A stretch of 64,000 nt of DNA from Riemerella anatipestifer (lineage in GTDB: Bacteria > Bacteroidota > Bacteroidia > Flavobacteriales > Weeksellaceae), in NCBI RefSeq assembly GCF_035666175.1, contig NZ_CP142016.1:1860001-1924000 (forward strand), in the 5' to 3' direction. Below are positions 52,076 through 59,732 of this stretch, one piece after another (positions within the stretch are counted from its first letter, which is position 1; every line of letters begins with the position of its first letter). A program made the translations under genes and the position numbers. The notes beneath the pieces were generated by a model, which saw only the letters and a program-made list of their open reading frames with translations, did not search any database and was not told the DNA's origin.

Positions 52076-52398
52076 CTGCTTTCTACTATTGTTTTGAAGT
52101 CGTCAAAGCTCCTGCATAGGTGATATTCATAGCCTAGATTTGATACTTTGCTCTCAAACTCTTTTTGTGATTTTGACTGCCTCCCTTTTTCGTGCTTCAT
52201 CTCAATAAATACAATGCGGTTGTTTTGTATTACTATTAAATCCGATACCCCTGCCATTACTCCCTCCCTTTTTAGCTTTCTTGCTTCTAGTAGGTTTCTA
52301 CTTCCTCCGTTTGGAACGGCAAAGATTAAATCGTTTGGGTGTTGCAACCTAAACCAAGTAACGCATTGAGTTTGTATTAAACTTTCTAGGCTGTTCAT
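52072..52398 (-). CDS. VRR-NUC domain nuclease
   Basis: The 108-residue protein is a minimal VRR-NUC fold: FAVPNGGSRN, GVSDLIVI, and the catalytic IEMKHEKGRQSKSQKEF (E-x-K and downstream Gln). In phages these nucleases lie next to terminases and probably cut branched DNA during packaging. First gene of its unit, behind late-promoter copy 1; overlaps terS by 4 bp. Confidence 0.88.
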   Translation of the reverse strand: MNSLESLIQTQCVTWFRLQHPNDLIFAVPNGGSRNLLEARKLKREGVMAGVSDLIVIQNNRIVFIEMKHEKGRQSKSQKEFESKVSNLGYEYHLCRSFDDFKTIVESR

Positions 52399-52403
52399 TT
52401 ATA

Positions 52404-52435
52404 CAAAGATACAAAAAGTAAATTAAAAGTTTACT
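52404..52435 (-). promoter_or_regulatory. Late-promoter motif, copy 1 (packaging module)
   Basis: AGTAAA (52417-52422), 7 bp, TTTACT (52430-52435), and 5 bp from it the minus-strand -7 box TATCTTTG (complement of 52404-52411). The VRR-NUC start is 5 bp beyond. The usual -33 TTTG is absent; the palindrome occupies that region, suggesting an activator-dependent promoter. Confidence 0.75.
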
Positions 52436-52463
52436 ATTTTGGGTTGAAAATATTACAAGAAAA

Positions 52464-52483
52464 AGAGAGGCGGTAGCCCCTCT
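52464..52483 (-). terminator. Early-operon terminator
   Basis: The minus strand forms AGAGGGGC-TACC-GCCTCTCT (small bulge) followed by TTTTCTTG. It ends the early transcript just before the first late promoter. Confidence 0.6.
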
Positions 52484-52497
52484 GTAATGCTTAGTGG

Positions 52498-52605
52498 TTA
52501 CTCTCTTGAATAAACCATACCCTTTCTAAGCCTTGATGTTATTCTCCTGTACTTAAATGTATATCCAACATCATACTGAGCATATGCTAAAGTGGATACT
52601 TCCAT
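52498..52605 (-). CDS. 35-residue small phage protein
   Basis: The frame MEVSTLAYAQYDVGYTFKYR... ends with a basic RRITSRLRKG segment. Clean start at 52603-52605 and stop just before the early terminator make it the last early gene. Function unknown. Confidence 0.45.
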   Translation of the reverse strand: MEVSTLAYAQYDVGYTFKYRRITSRLRKGMVYSRE

Positions 52606-52624
52606 AATATTGTTTTTTAATATT

Positions 52625-52870
52625 TTAAATTTTAGGTATATCTGGCACCGAATGCCAAAACTTAACATCTAAACCCTCTTCTAAATCTACCTCTGTCATT
52701 ATCTTGTTGTCTTTTGAGTATATTTCATTATTGGAAATTCCCCATAGATAGCCGTCTTCAACATACGCTAAACAACCCAATGCTACCCAATCTTTTCCGT
52801 TCGTTATCCAAACAGTTTCGTTTTCATTTGGTAATTCTTCTTCTGTTTTTTTCCAATTATTCGTTGTCAT
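52625..52870 (-). CDS. DUF551-like phage protein
   Basis: The 81-residue protein reads NWKKTEEELPNENETVWITNGKDWVALG and ends VKFWHSVPDIP, the DUF551 pattern of paired Trp/Pro motifs, common in phage early regions. Function unknown. It overlaps the MazG-like gene by 4 bp. Confidence 0.75.
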   Translation of the reverse strand: MTTNNWKKTEEELPNENETVWITNGKDWVALGCLAYVEDGYLWGISNNEIYSKDNKIMTEVDLEEGLDVKFWHSVPDIPKI

Positions 52871-53163
52871 ATATCTTTTACAAATTGCCCGTTAATCATT
52901 TTTCCTGTTCTTTTGCTTATTACATCGTAAGCACTTTGTACGCAGTCTATAAAATTTAAATTCTGCATTTCGCACTGAATAATTAGCGTAACTACTATAT
53001 CTCCTATTGCATCTTTTATTTCCGTTCCATCATCATCTGCAATAGCAGTGAGTAGTTCTGTACATTCTTCTAATGTTTTTAGGGCTTGTTTCGTTGGTGT
53101 TGCTTTAGCTAGTATTCCTTTGTCTTCAGCCCATTGTTTGATTTGTTTGATTAGTTTTTCCAT
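52867..53163 (-). CDS. MazG-like NTP pyrophosphohydrolase
   Basis: The 98-residue protein has the all-alpha motif LKTLEECTELLTAIADDD and DAIGDIVVTLII, giving the E-x2-E...E-x2-D metal site of MazG-like enzymes. Phage members clean up nucleotide pools or lower alarmone levels. Length fits a single-domain MazG-like protein. Confidence 0.82.
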   Translation of the reverse strand: MEKLIKQIKQWAEDKGILAKATPTKQALKTLEECTELLTAIADDDGTEIKDAIGDIVVTLIIQCEMQNLNFIDCVQSAYDVISKRTGKMINGQFVKDI

Positions 53164-53168
53164 AATTT

Positions 53169-53273
53169 TTAATTTTTGTTATCTCTAATTGTTAAATAAA
53201 GTATTGTAACAATAGCTACACATCCAATTATAGTCATTATTACTTCTTGTAAATTTTTTCCTATTTCTATCAT
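53169..53273 (-). CDS. 34-residue small membrane protein
   Basis: The frame MIEIGKNLQEVIMTIIGCVA... has one membrane helix. Its ATG overlaps the stop of the upstream gene (ATGA at 53270-53273), which supports translation. Function unknown. Confidence 0.5.
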   Translation of the reverse strand: MIEIGKNLQEVIMTIIGCVAIVTILYLTIRDNKN

Positions 53274-53584
53274 TGTTTATTGTTTTTTAAAAAATCGTAA
53301 AGTTCTTCGGGCGTTTTTATATATACATCTTTGTCTTCGCAAAAAATACGCAGTCGTTTATTACCAAAGTCTGCGTTCCAACAGAACAACTCTATTAAAC
53401 TTATATCGTTCATTTCTTCTTGTAGTATTTTCATCAATATGTTGGATAAAAAGTGTTTTTGTGGTAATAAATTAGCTTCAAAAGCATTAGGAAAAACCTT
53501 GCTTAAATTTTTAGCTACTTCCTTATCGTATTCGTATTGTTTCTTTATAGCCTCAATGGCTTTTATAAATGTTTGTTTTGTCAT
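53270..53584 (-). CDS. Phage early hypothetical protein
   Basis: The 104-residue protein has IKAIEAIKKQYEYDKEVAKNLSKVFPNAFE and LIELFCWNADFGNK, then PEELYDFL. This pattern is common in early regions of Firmicutes and Bacteroidetes phages but has no known function. Confidence 0.6.
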   Translation of the reverse strand: MTKQTFIKAIEAIKKQYEYDKEVAKNLSKVFPNAFEANLLPQKHFLSNILMKILQEEMNDISLIELFCWNADFGNKRLRIFCEDKDVYIKTPEELYDFLKNNKQ

Positions 53585-53588
53585 TTGT

Positions 53589-53858
53589 TTATTTATTTTT
53601 GCTTCTTACAATAGTTTCTAAATCTTCTTCTGAAATATGGTCAAAATTTTCAATGAAAAATTTTATTTTGCTTTCTTCTATTATGTTTTTAGGTTTTAAT
53701 AGTTGATTATCTAATATGTATTTGCTTTTTAGCATCTCTCTTAATCGTTTTGTTATTTCATCTTTATAAAATTGAATTTTTAGTCTAGATTCTATCTCAT
53801 TTAATAAAACATCTGTACTAAACTCATCTATGCTTATTTCTACTGTTATTGTTGACAT
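53589..53858 (-). CDS. Phage early hypothetical protein
   Basis: The 89-residue protein starts MSTITVEISIDEFSTDVLLNEIESRL and is helix-rich and charged. No family recognised. It is part of the run of small early genes. Confidence 0.5.
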   Translation of the reverse strand: MSTITVEISIDEFSTDVLLNEIESRLKIQFYKDEITKRLREMLKSKYILDNQLLKPKNIIEESKIKFFIENFDHISEEDLETIVRSKNK

Positions 53859-53862
53859 AACT

Positions 53863-54309
53863 TTACTTTTTAATATTTTTGATTGTTTTTGCGAAGTTTA
53901 GTAAAGCCTCGTACTGTTTAGCGTTCAGGCTTCCTATCGTTCTTATTAGTTCATCATATCCCTTTTGTTGGGCTATTCTTTGCAGTTCTGCCGCTTCGCC
54001 TTTCTCCATAGCCATACCGATAAATACCTCTATAAGTTTCAATAACTCGTTTTGGAAATCTACCACGAGGCTTTTAGAGTGAATAACTCCCATATCAAGA
54101 AGTTCATCTATTTGCTCGGATAGAAACTCGGTAGAGTAGGCTATCATCGTAAGCCTATGGGCTACTTTTTTAAAGGTTTCATCGTCCATTTTGGATATGC
54201 AGAAACCTCTCTTGTTTTCTAGTTCTTTTCGCTTTCTTTTCTCCTCTTTTTCCCTAGCTTTCAATTCTCTTAGGGTGGGAGTTTTTATGTTTAGATAGTT
54301 CTGTATCAT
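53863..54309 (-). CDS. Helical phage early protein
   Basis: The 148-residue protein has a Lys/Glu-rich helix (LKAREKEEKRKRKELENKRG, residues about 16-35) and a second helical half rich in Leu and Glu. Function unknown; possibly DNA or RNA binding by its basic helix. Confidence 0.55.
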   Translation of the reverse strand: MIQNYLNIKTPTLRELKAREKEEKRKRKELENKRGFCISKMDDETFKKVAHRLTMIAYSTEFLSEQIDELLDMGVIHSKSLVVDFQNELLKLIEVFIGMAMEKGEAAELQRIAQQKGYDELIRTIGSLNAKQYEALLNFAKTIKNIKK

Positions 54310-54321
54310 TTAATTATAGTT

Positions 54322-55134
54322 TTAAAAGTTGCAAACACATTTGTTTTCTTCAAAGTTTAGCTCTCCTGTAAAAGGGAGCTTAGAAAGCTCTACTAAATCG
54401 TCAATGCTTTTATGACCTCTAAAAGAGGTATTGCCATATTTCTCCTCCATTTTTCTATACCAATCTATAAAACGAGTTCCATTTCGGATAACATCTATTA
54501 GATTGGTGTCAGATTTTTTCCAACATAGTTCGCAGTTTCCAAATTTGTTGTGTATTTCCAACTTGAATGGCTGACTATCCCAAAATTTATTTAATTCCAT
54601 TTGCCCAATAGGAAACTTGAAATCGGTCAAAAGCGGAAATATTCTCTTCTTGTCTTCCTTGATTTCAGCCCAAGATATACGCTTAGGCATATCTTCTTTT
54701 CTAAAACCTATAGCTTTTATATAGTTGTTCATACCGAAAACATCGTCTGCAAATTTTTTGGCAGGTAATGTTTTAAGCATTTCCGAGCAGAAAGGAGCGT
54801 CTTTGCTTGGCATACCATTAAAAATCCCTTTATTTTTGTGTGCTATTGCTTCAGCAAAGGGTTTAGCCATCATATTCAACTCTTCCCAATCTACCGCCTT
54901 GTAGCCAACCCCAACGCCCATTTCATTTGAGTAAACACCCTCTATTTTAACTAAAGGAATATTCCAATACTTCTCTATATTTTTGAGAAAATATATCGTC
55001 TCTGGTCGCTCCATTCCTGTATTGCAGAACAAAAATAATTTCTCGTAATTTTTATATTTTTCAGAAGTTTGTATGTGTCGTGCCATCATAGCGGAACTTC
55101 TCCCTCCAGACACTGTTATTATTAAATTTTTCAT
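54322..55134 (-). CDS. PAPS-reductase-like (adenine nucleotide alpha hydrolase) phage protein
   Basis: The 270-residue protein has the P-loop SGGRSSAMMA (9-18), FCNTGMERPET, and later FGNCELCWKKSD plus a C-terminal CVCNF. The PP-loop fold with Cys pairs resembles PAPS reductases and the DndC sulfur-transfer enzyme. In phages its substrate is unknown; a role in DNA modification is possible because it overlaps the methyltransferase-like gene upstream by 4 bp. Confidence 0.78.
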   Translation of the reverse strand: MKNLIITVSGGRSSAMMARHIQTSEKYKNYEKLFLFCNTGMERPETIYFLKNIEKYWNIPLVKIEGVYSNEMGVGVGYKAVDWEELNMMAKPFAEAIAHKNKGIFNGMPSKDAPFCSEMLKTLPAKKFADDVFGMNNYIKAIGFRKEDMPKRISWAEIKEDKKRIFPLLTDFKFPIGQMELNKFWDSQPFKLEIHNKFGNCELCWKKSDTNLIDVIRNGTRFIDWYRKMEEKYGNTSFRGHKSIDDLVELSKLPFTGELNFEENKCVCNF

Positions 55135-56525
55135 AGTTTTTCTGGTAACACATTTCCTTTAGCTTGAGCATAGGCTCTATTGAGCCTCTCCCAAACATTT
55201 TTATCTTTGAACTCAAAGTGCATCGTTCCTTTTTTAAACCCTTTGTATCGGAAAAACTCCATATCGTGCCAAATACCCCTTTCAAATTCTTCCCAAGCAT
55301 TTAGTCGTTCTATCTTATCATAGTTTTTCCCCTCTAACGAACATAACACTTTCAATAAGTCATTGAAATTTTCCATATATCCTGAGCTATCAACCCTTAA
55401 ATGGTTGTTTTTACACCATCGTACCTTACACATATTAGGCACAATGAATTTTCTATTTAGTAGGTGTCCTGAGTTAGTAGCCCAACCCTCCACCGAATAC
55501 CTATTCTCTTTCGTGTGGCGTGTGTAGTTGTCAATAGCTTCAACTAACGAGCGTTTGAAATTATGGTCTTTCGTTCCATAAATAATTTCTATCATTTTAA
55601 AGATGTTTCTTTTGGTAAAAGGAGTTTGGCTCTTGTATCTTACCCACGCTTCCAAATCTTTCGCAACAGAACTAGTAACATATTTTTCAATATTAAACAG
55701 CTTAAATACTTTATGCCAAAGTTGCACTTGAACCTCCCTTAAAAACAGTTGTCTGTTTATCTTATTTTCCTTTAGTTCAACGCCTATCTTTATTGAAACG
55801 CCAACTCCACAAGATTTAGCCATTTGCATAAATAGTTCGGCATCTTCAAATAGCTTTTCAGAATACTTAGCTATTCCTTTGTACGAGTTTACAAGGTTGT
55901 CAATCTCGCTGTACCTTATAATACCCTCCTCTGAACTATCAATATCAAAGCCTCCTGTATTGTCGAAATAATCGTCAAAATTTAGGCTCTCGCTTGTAAT
56001 GGGCTTATAGACTTTGATTAAGCCGATACTTACATCGGTTTGCCTCTCAGCATTGCTGAACACATTGCCTAAATCAGACTTATAACCGTAAGCCTCAATG
56101 ATGTTTAGGATTTCTTCTTTTTCTCTTAGGAAACTCCCTCTATCACTTACGTTGTCGTAATTGCAAAGGCTGACTATTTCACAACCGTCAGGAGCAATAT
56201 TCCAGGCGTGTAAAAAATGCTTTCTGAACTCGCTAAACGGCGGATTCATTATGATAGCTTCTACTCCTGCAACAGCTTCTGGTTTTAGTTCCAAAAAGTC
56301 TGTGCCTATTTGGTTGGCTTTGTTTTTACATATTTCTGCTAAATCCTTGTTGATTTCGCAGAAAAGAACCTCCTTAGCTCCGTACTCTTTCAGATAATCT
56401 ATAATATTACCTTTCCCTGCACTTGGCTCTAAAATAATTTTGTTGTTTACATCTAACTCCATAAGGTCTAAAACCTCTCTAGGAGTAGGGTAAAAGTCTT
56501 GGTTGAATAGGTTTTGGTATTTCAT
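55131..56525 (-). CDS. SAM-dependent methyltransferase with DUF4942 domain
   Basis: The 464-residue protein has an N-terminal methyltransferase part (LEPSAGKGNIIDYL for SAM, IIMNPPFSEF catalytic NPPF, residues about 30-120) and a C-terminal DUF4942 domain (about 210-464, ending FEFKDKNVWERLNRAYAQAKGNVLP). NPPF suggests N6-adenine methylation. It is intact, unlike the second methyltransferase at 24878-25945. Overlaps the small gene upstream by ATGA. Confidence 0.82.
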   Translation of the reverse strand: MKYQNLFNQDFYPTPREVLDLMELDVNNKIILEPSAGKGNIIDYLKEYGAKEVLFCEINKDLAEICKNKANQIGTDFLELKPEAVAGVEAIIMNPPFSEFRKHFLHAWNIAPDGCEIVSLCNYDNVSDRGSFLREKEEILNIIEAYGYKSDLGNVFSNAERQTDVSIGLIKVYKPITSESLNFDDYFDNTGGFDIDSSEEGIIRYSEIDNLVNSYKGIAKYSEKLFEDAELFMQMAKSCGVGVSIKIGVELKENKINRQLFLREVQVQLWHKVFKLFNIEKYVTSSVAKDLEAWVRYKSQTPFTKRNIFKMIEIIYGTKDHNFKRSLVEAIDNYTRHTKENRYSVEGWATNSGHLLNRKFIVPNMCKVRWCKNNHLRVDSSGYMENFNDLLKVLCSLEGKNYDKIERLNAWEEFERGIWHDMEFFRYKGFKKGTMHFEFKDKNVWERLNRAYAQAKGNVLPEKL

Positions 56526-56686
56526 TTTAATTTTTTCTTAGGTTTATTTCTTCTCTTGGGCTTTTGCTCTAGGCTTTGCCCTCTTTTCAGAAAGACCACA
56601 GGTCTATTGAGTTTCTTGGCTTCTTCTAATACCTCTAAGGCTTTTCTGTGTTGCTCCTTGCTTCGTTGCCATTTAATATCTTCCAT
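56522..56686 (-). CDS. 54-residue basic phage protein
   Basis: The frame MEDIKWQRSKEQHRKALEVL... ends in a Lys/Arg-rich tail. Its stop overlaps the methyltransferase start (ATGA) and its start lies within the 3' end of the gene upstream. Such nested packing supports a real gene. Confidence 0.6.
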   Translation of the reverse strand: MEDIKWQRSKEQHRKALEVLEEAKKLNRPVVFLKRGQSLEQKPKRRNKPKKKLK

Positions 56687-56847
56687 TCTTCGGTGTCTTT
56701 TAATGTTGGGGTGTGTTTTGGGAATTTCTTTTGTTTTTCAAGCTCTATAAAATTTTTAAGCCCTTCGCTAAAAACTGTTTTCTTTTTAGCTAACTCGGCA
56801 ATCATTTTGAGTGGGAGGGAGGTGGGTGTATTTTCTATTTTTCTCAT
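56635..56847 (-). CDS. Small phage protein downstream of dnaB
   Basis: The 70-residue polar protein MRKIENTPTSLPLKMIAELA... starts one base from the dnaB stop. It may assist helicase loading by location, but no domain is seen. Confidence 0.5.
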   Translation of the reverse strand: MRKIENTPTSLPLKMIAELAKKKTVFSEGLKNFIELEKQKKFPKHTPTLKDTEEWKILNGNEARSNTEKP

Positions 56848-58232
56848 TAAAAAGCATCTTTTAAATCTATGGTTGGTAATGGTTCAAATGTGTTATCGTC
56901 AATATCTTTGAATTTTTGATATTTAGGTATCCATTTGAGTCTAGTTTCGCTAGTTCCTACATGTCTGTGTTTTGCTGTTATTATTTCAGCTTCGCCTTCG
57001 GTTGGTAAATCACTTATTCCACTCCATTCTACATCCCAAATTTCTATTCCGTAATATTCAGGACGATAAATAAACTGAATAACATCAGCATCTTGCTCTA
57101 TTGCTCCTGAATCTCTCAAGTCAGAAAGTTGAGGGCGTTTGTTCGGGCGAGTTTCTACTGACCTAGAGAGTTGTGATAAAACAACTACTGGGACATTTAA
57201 TTCCTTTGCTAACATTTTCAACTTTCTTGATATAAAGCTAACTTTCTCGTTACCTTCGGATTTTCCTTTAGCTTCTATGAGTTGCAAATAGTCAATGATT
57301 ATAAACTTTACACCAAGCTCCTTTTTAGCCACCCTAGCTTTGCTTATAATTCCGTTTAAGTCAAAAACACTATCTTCATAGTAGAGAGGCATCTGTTCAA
57401 TTTCGCTACTGTCGTAAATTTTACTCCATTCACTATCACTTAAATTGTGTTTTCTTAGACTATTTGAATCTATTTCTAGCTCATTAGCTACTAGTCTTGT
57501 ATGTAGCTGTATGTTAGCCATTTCTAGCGAAAATATCAGCGTAGGCACCTTATTTTTAGATGCACATCTTGCTAACTCCATAGCGTAAGCGGACTTTCCC
57601 ATTCCAGGTCTTGCTCCTATGATTATTAAATCGGTAGGTTGCCAACCGTAAAAATGATTATCCATTTTTCGGAAAGGAATAGGAACCCCTCTCGCCATTC
57701 CCTTTTTTTGATTTTCTATAAGTTCTAAATGCAAGTCTTTTGACGACTTAATCGCTTTTTGCCCAGCAATATAATCGTATATTTTTCCTATTTCAAAAGA
57801 GAAATCATTTAACAAATCAAATGTACTTCCGTCGTCTTTGTAGGCTTTCTCTGTTATTTTGGTTGAAACCTCAATCATTTTTCTAAGGAAAAATTTTTCA
57901 GAAACCAACAAGCAATAATGCTCTATATGTGCAGCAGAACTTATACCTATTGTCAAATCTATGATGTACCCATCTCCTCCCGCATTGTTTAATTTACCTC
58001 GTTTTTTTAAGTTTTCTATTACTGTCGCTAAGTCTATTGGCTCGTTATTGGAGTTAAGTTCGCACATAGACTTGTAAATCTCCGTGTGTCTAGGGTCATA
58101 AAACATTTCCCATTTGTCTTTAAAAATGCTTAATACCCTCTCTTTCCCTGTTTCACTTATTAGACAAGCTCCTAGTATCAATTTTTCAACATCTACGGAA
58201 TTTGGTGGTGTTACTCCATTTTTATAACTCAT
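56847..58232 (-). CDS. dnaB: Replicative DNA helicase, DnaB type
   Basis: The 461-residue helicase has the N-terminal DnaB domain (PPNSVDVEKLILGACLI) and a RecA-like C-terminal domain with Walker A GARPGMGKS (about 205), IIDYLQLI, and LSDLRDSGAIEQDADV (DnaB H4-like). It unwinds the phage fork. It overlaps the replication-initiation-like gene by 11 bp, suggesting that the two proteins act together. Confidence 0.95.
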   Translation of the reverse strand: MSYKNGVTPPNSVDVEKLILGACLISETGKERVLSIFKDKWEMFYDPRHTEIYKSMCELNSNNEPIDLATVIENLKKRGKLNNAGGDGYIIDLTIGISSAAHIEHYCLLVSEKFFLRKMIEVSTKITEKAYKDDGSTFDLLNDFSFEIGKIYDYIAGQKAIKSSKDLHLELIENQKKGMARGVPIPFRKMDNHFYGWQPTDLIIIGARPGMGKSAYAMELARCASKNKVPTLIFSLEMANIQLHTRLVANELEIDSNSLRKHNLSDSEWSKIYDSSEIEQMPLYYEDSVFDLNGIISKARVAKKELGVKFIIIDYLQLIEAKGKSEGNEKVSFISRKLKMLAKELNVPVVVLSQLSRSVETRPNKRPQLSDLRDSGAIEQDADVIQFIYRPEYYGIEIWDVEWSGISDLPTEGEAEIITAKHRHVGTSETRLKWIPKYQKFKDIDDNTFEPLPTIDLKDAF

Positions 58233-58896
58233 TTCGTTTTCGTTTTACTGGTGTTGTTTGGGTTTTTCCAAACTTAGACTCATTTCTTGCCCAAGTTTTC
58301 AATCTCCGTTCAGTATTCCAAGTTTTTTCTAACTTAAATCTCGGTGTTCCGTTGGCACTTGGTTCCGTCCAATACTCATAGAAGTCCCTAACTAAATCTT
58401 TACTATACTCTACCAAAAAGGGCATAAGTGAATCACGAAACTCTTTTTCAGTTAAATTTTTAAAAGATTTTTGGGGTGTGGTATTATTCCCACTCTCTTC
58501 TGTTTCTGTTTCTGTTTCAGGCGGCGAACCGCTGACAGGTTGCTGACAGGTTGCTGACATAAACTCATTTAGCTCTTTTTCAGGTATTTTCGGGAACTTA
58601 GGTTTTACTTGACGCAACCTTTGCCCAAAGTTTATAATATGTAAGTAAGGGTTGTTATCGGCGTTGTAAAGTGCGATTATTCCGGCTGAAACTAACTCAT
58701 CTAGCCAACGGGTAATATCGGACTCTCTAATGTTTTTTAGCGGAAAACAAAACGCTTTTATTAGTCTTGGGTTTGCGTGGTAACCACCTAAGTCATCGGC
58801 TTTCATTAAAAGGCGAGTAAAAAGAACCTCTGCTTGAAATGATAATTCATTTATTCGTTCGTTGTCTGTCCAATCTCTTATTATCCTGTTAGGCAT
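58222..58896 (-). CDS. Replication initiation / replisome organiser-like protein
   Basis: The 224-residue protein has an N-terminal winged-helix-like domain (LSFQAEVLFTRLLMKADDLGGYHANPRLIKAFCFP, then WLDELVSAGIIALY) typical of phage replication organisers. A variable linker with Pro/Glu/Thr follows, and a C-terminal helical segment with WARNESKFGK. It probably binds the phage origin and loads DnaB, whose gene follows. Confidence 0.72.
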   Translation of the reverse strand: MPNRIIRDWTDNERINELSFQAEVLFTRLLMKADDLGGYHANPRLIKAFCFPLKNIRESDITRWLDELVSAGIIALYNADNNPYLHIINFGQRLRQVKPKFPKIPEKELNEFMSATCQQPVSGSPPETETETEESGNNTTPQKSFKNLTEKEFRDSLMPFLVEYSKDLVRDFYEYWTEPSANGTPRFKLEKTWNTERRLKTWARNESKFGKTQTTPVKRKRNEL

Positions 58897-59030
58897 TTTA
58901 CATTACCATTTTTTTCTTTATACTTAACTTCTGTATCTATTACCTCATACTTACCGCTAGGCAGTCTATTTACCGCTCTTATCTTAGCGGTGAGGGTGTT
59001 TTTCTTTTTCTTTTTTGAAATGAGTACCAT
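58881..59030 (-). CDS. 49-residue basic phage protein
   Basis: The frame MVLISKKKKKNTLTAKIRAV... starts at 59028-59030 and overlaps the next gene by 16 bp. A Lys run followed by two strands (YEVIDTEVKYKEKNG). Function unknown. Confidence 0.5.
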   Translation of the reverse strand: MVLISKKKKKNTLTAKIRAVNRLPSGKYEVIDTEVKYKEKNGNVKCLTG

Positions 59031-59032
59031 AT

Positions 59033-59335
59033 CTAAATTGTTATTTTTTCTGATTTAACTATGTAGCAAGTCCACCTCTTACTCTCTTCGTCAAAAACAC
59101 CTCTATGAGGTCTGCTAGAAATAACATCTGTTACCACATATAAAAAACCTTTGGTATCTCTGAAATCGTCCCCAACTTCTAAAGTTGAATTTGGAGGAAT
59201 ACATATAAGTTGTGTTCCGTCTTTGTATTTGAAACTCTCTACTTTGCTTGATTTGTACTTGTTTAGATTGTAGCCTGCTTCGTGTTTGTTGTTTAAAAAT
59301 CTCTTAAGATTTTCGTTTATAGTTAAGTTTTCCAT
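59033..59335 (-). CDS. Phage early hypothetical protein
   Basis: The 100-residue protein has a helical start (NENLKRFLNNKHEAGYNL) and a beta-rich second half (LEVGDDFRDTKGFLYVVTDV). No family recognised. Lies between the SSB-like gene and the replication genes. Confidence 0.5.
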   Translation of the reverse strand: MENLTINENLKRFLNNKHEAGYNLNKYKSSKVESFKYKDGTQLICIPPNSTLEVGDDFRDTKGFLYVVTDVISSRPHRGVFDEESKRWTCYIVKSEKITI

Positions 59336-59356
59336 TTTGTCTATTTTTTAAAATTT

Positions 59357-59713
59357 TTAAAAAGGCAAATCGTCGTCCTCGTATTCTGTAGTTTCGCCGT
59401 TACTTGGCTGTTTGATGTCTATTCTCCATACATCTAATGATTGCGAGTGTCCTTTTTTAGTTTCGCCTTCTGTTTCTTTCTCCCAAAACCTTCCTTTTAC
59501 ATTGAAAAATACATTCACCAAATCGCCGTTATTTACCTTTGAAAGGACGGTGTCTATTTTGCTTCCTGTTACTTGGAATTTTAGAATATTCTCTCTCTTT
59601 TGTCCTGTTATTTGGTTGTATCTGGAACAATCCAAATAAAACTCTTGAATTGTGAATGTTTCAGACGGTTGTCTGATGTCTGATTTCTTTAGTAGTTTTC
59701 CTGTGATTTCCAT
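59357..59713 (-). CDS. SSB-like protein (DUF3127 type)
   Basis: The 118-residue protein has an OB-fold-like strand pattern (EITGKLLKKSDIRQ, FTIQEFYLDCSR) and the acidic tail EYEDDDLPF, which copies the C-terminal tip of bacterial SSB that recruits partner enzymes. It is encoded next to the exonuclease and RecT, so it probably coats ssDNA during annealing and replication. Confidence 0.78.
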   Translation of the reverse strand: MEITGKLLKKSDIRQPSETFTIQEFYLDCSRYNQITGQKRENILKFQVTGSKIDTVLSKVNNGDLVNVFFNVKGRFWEKETEGETKKGHSQSLDVWRIDIKQPSNGETTEYEDDDLPF

Positions 59714-59732
59714 TTTTCTAATTGTTTTTATT

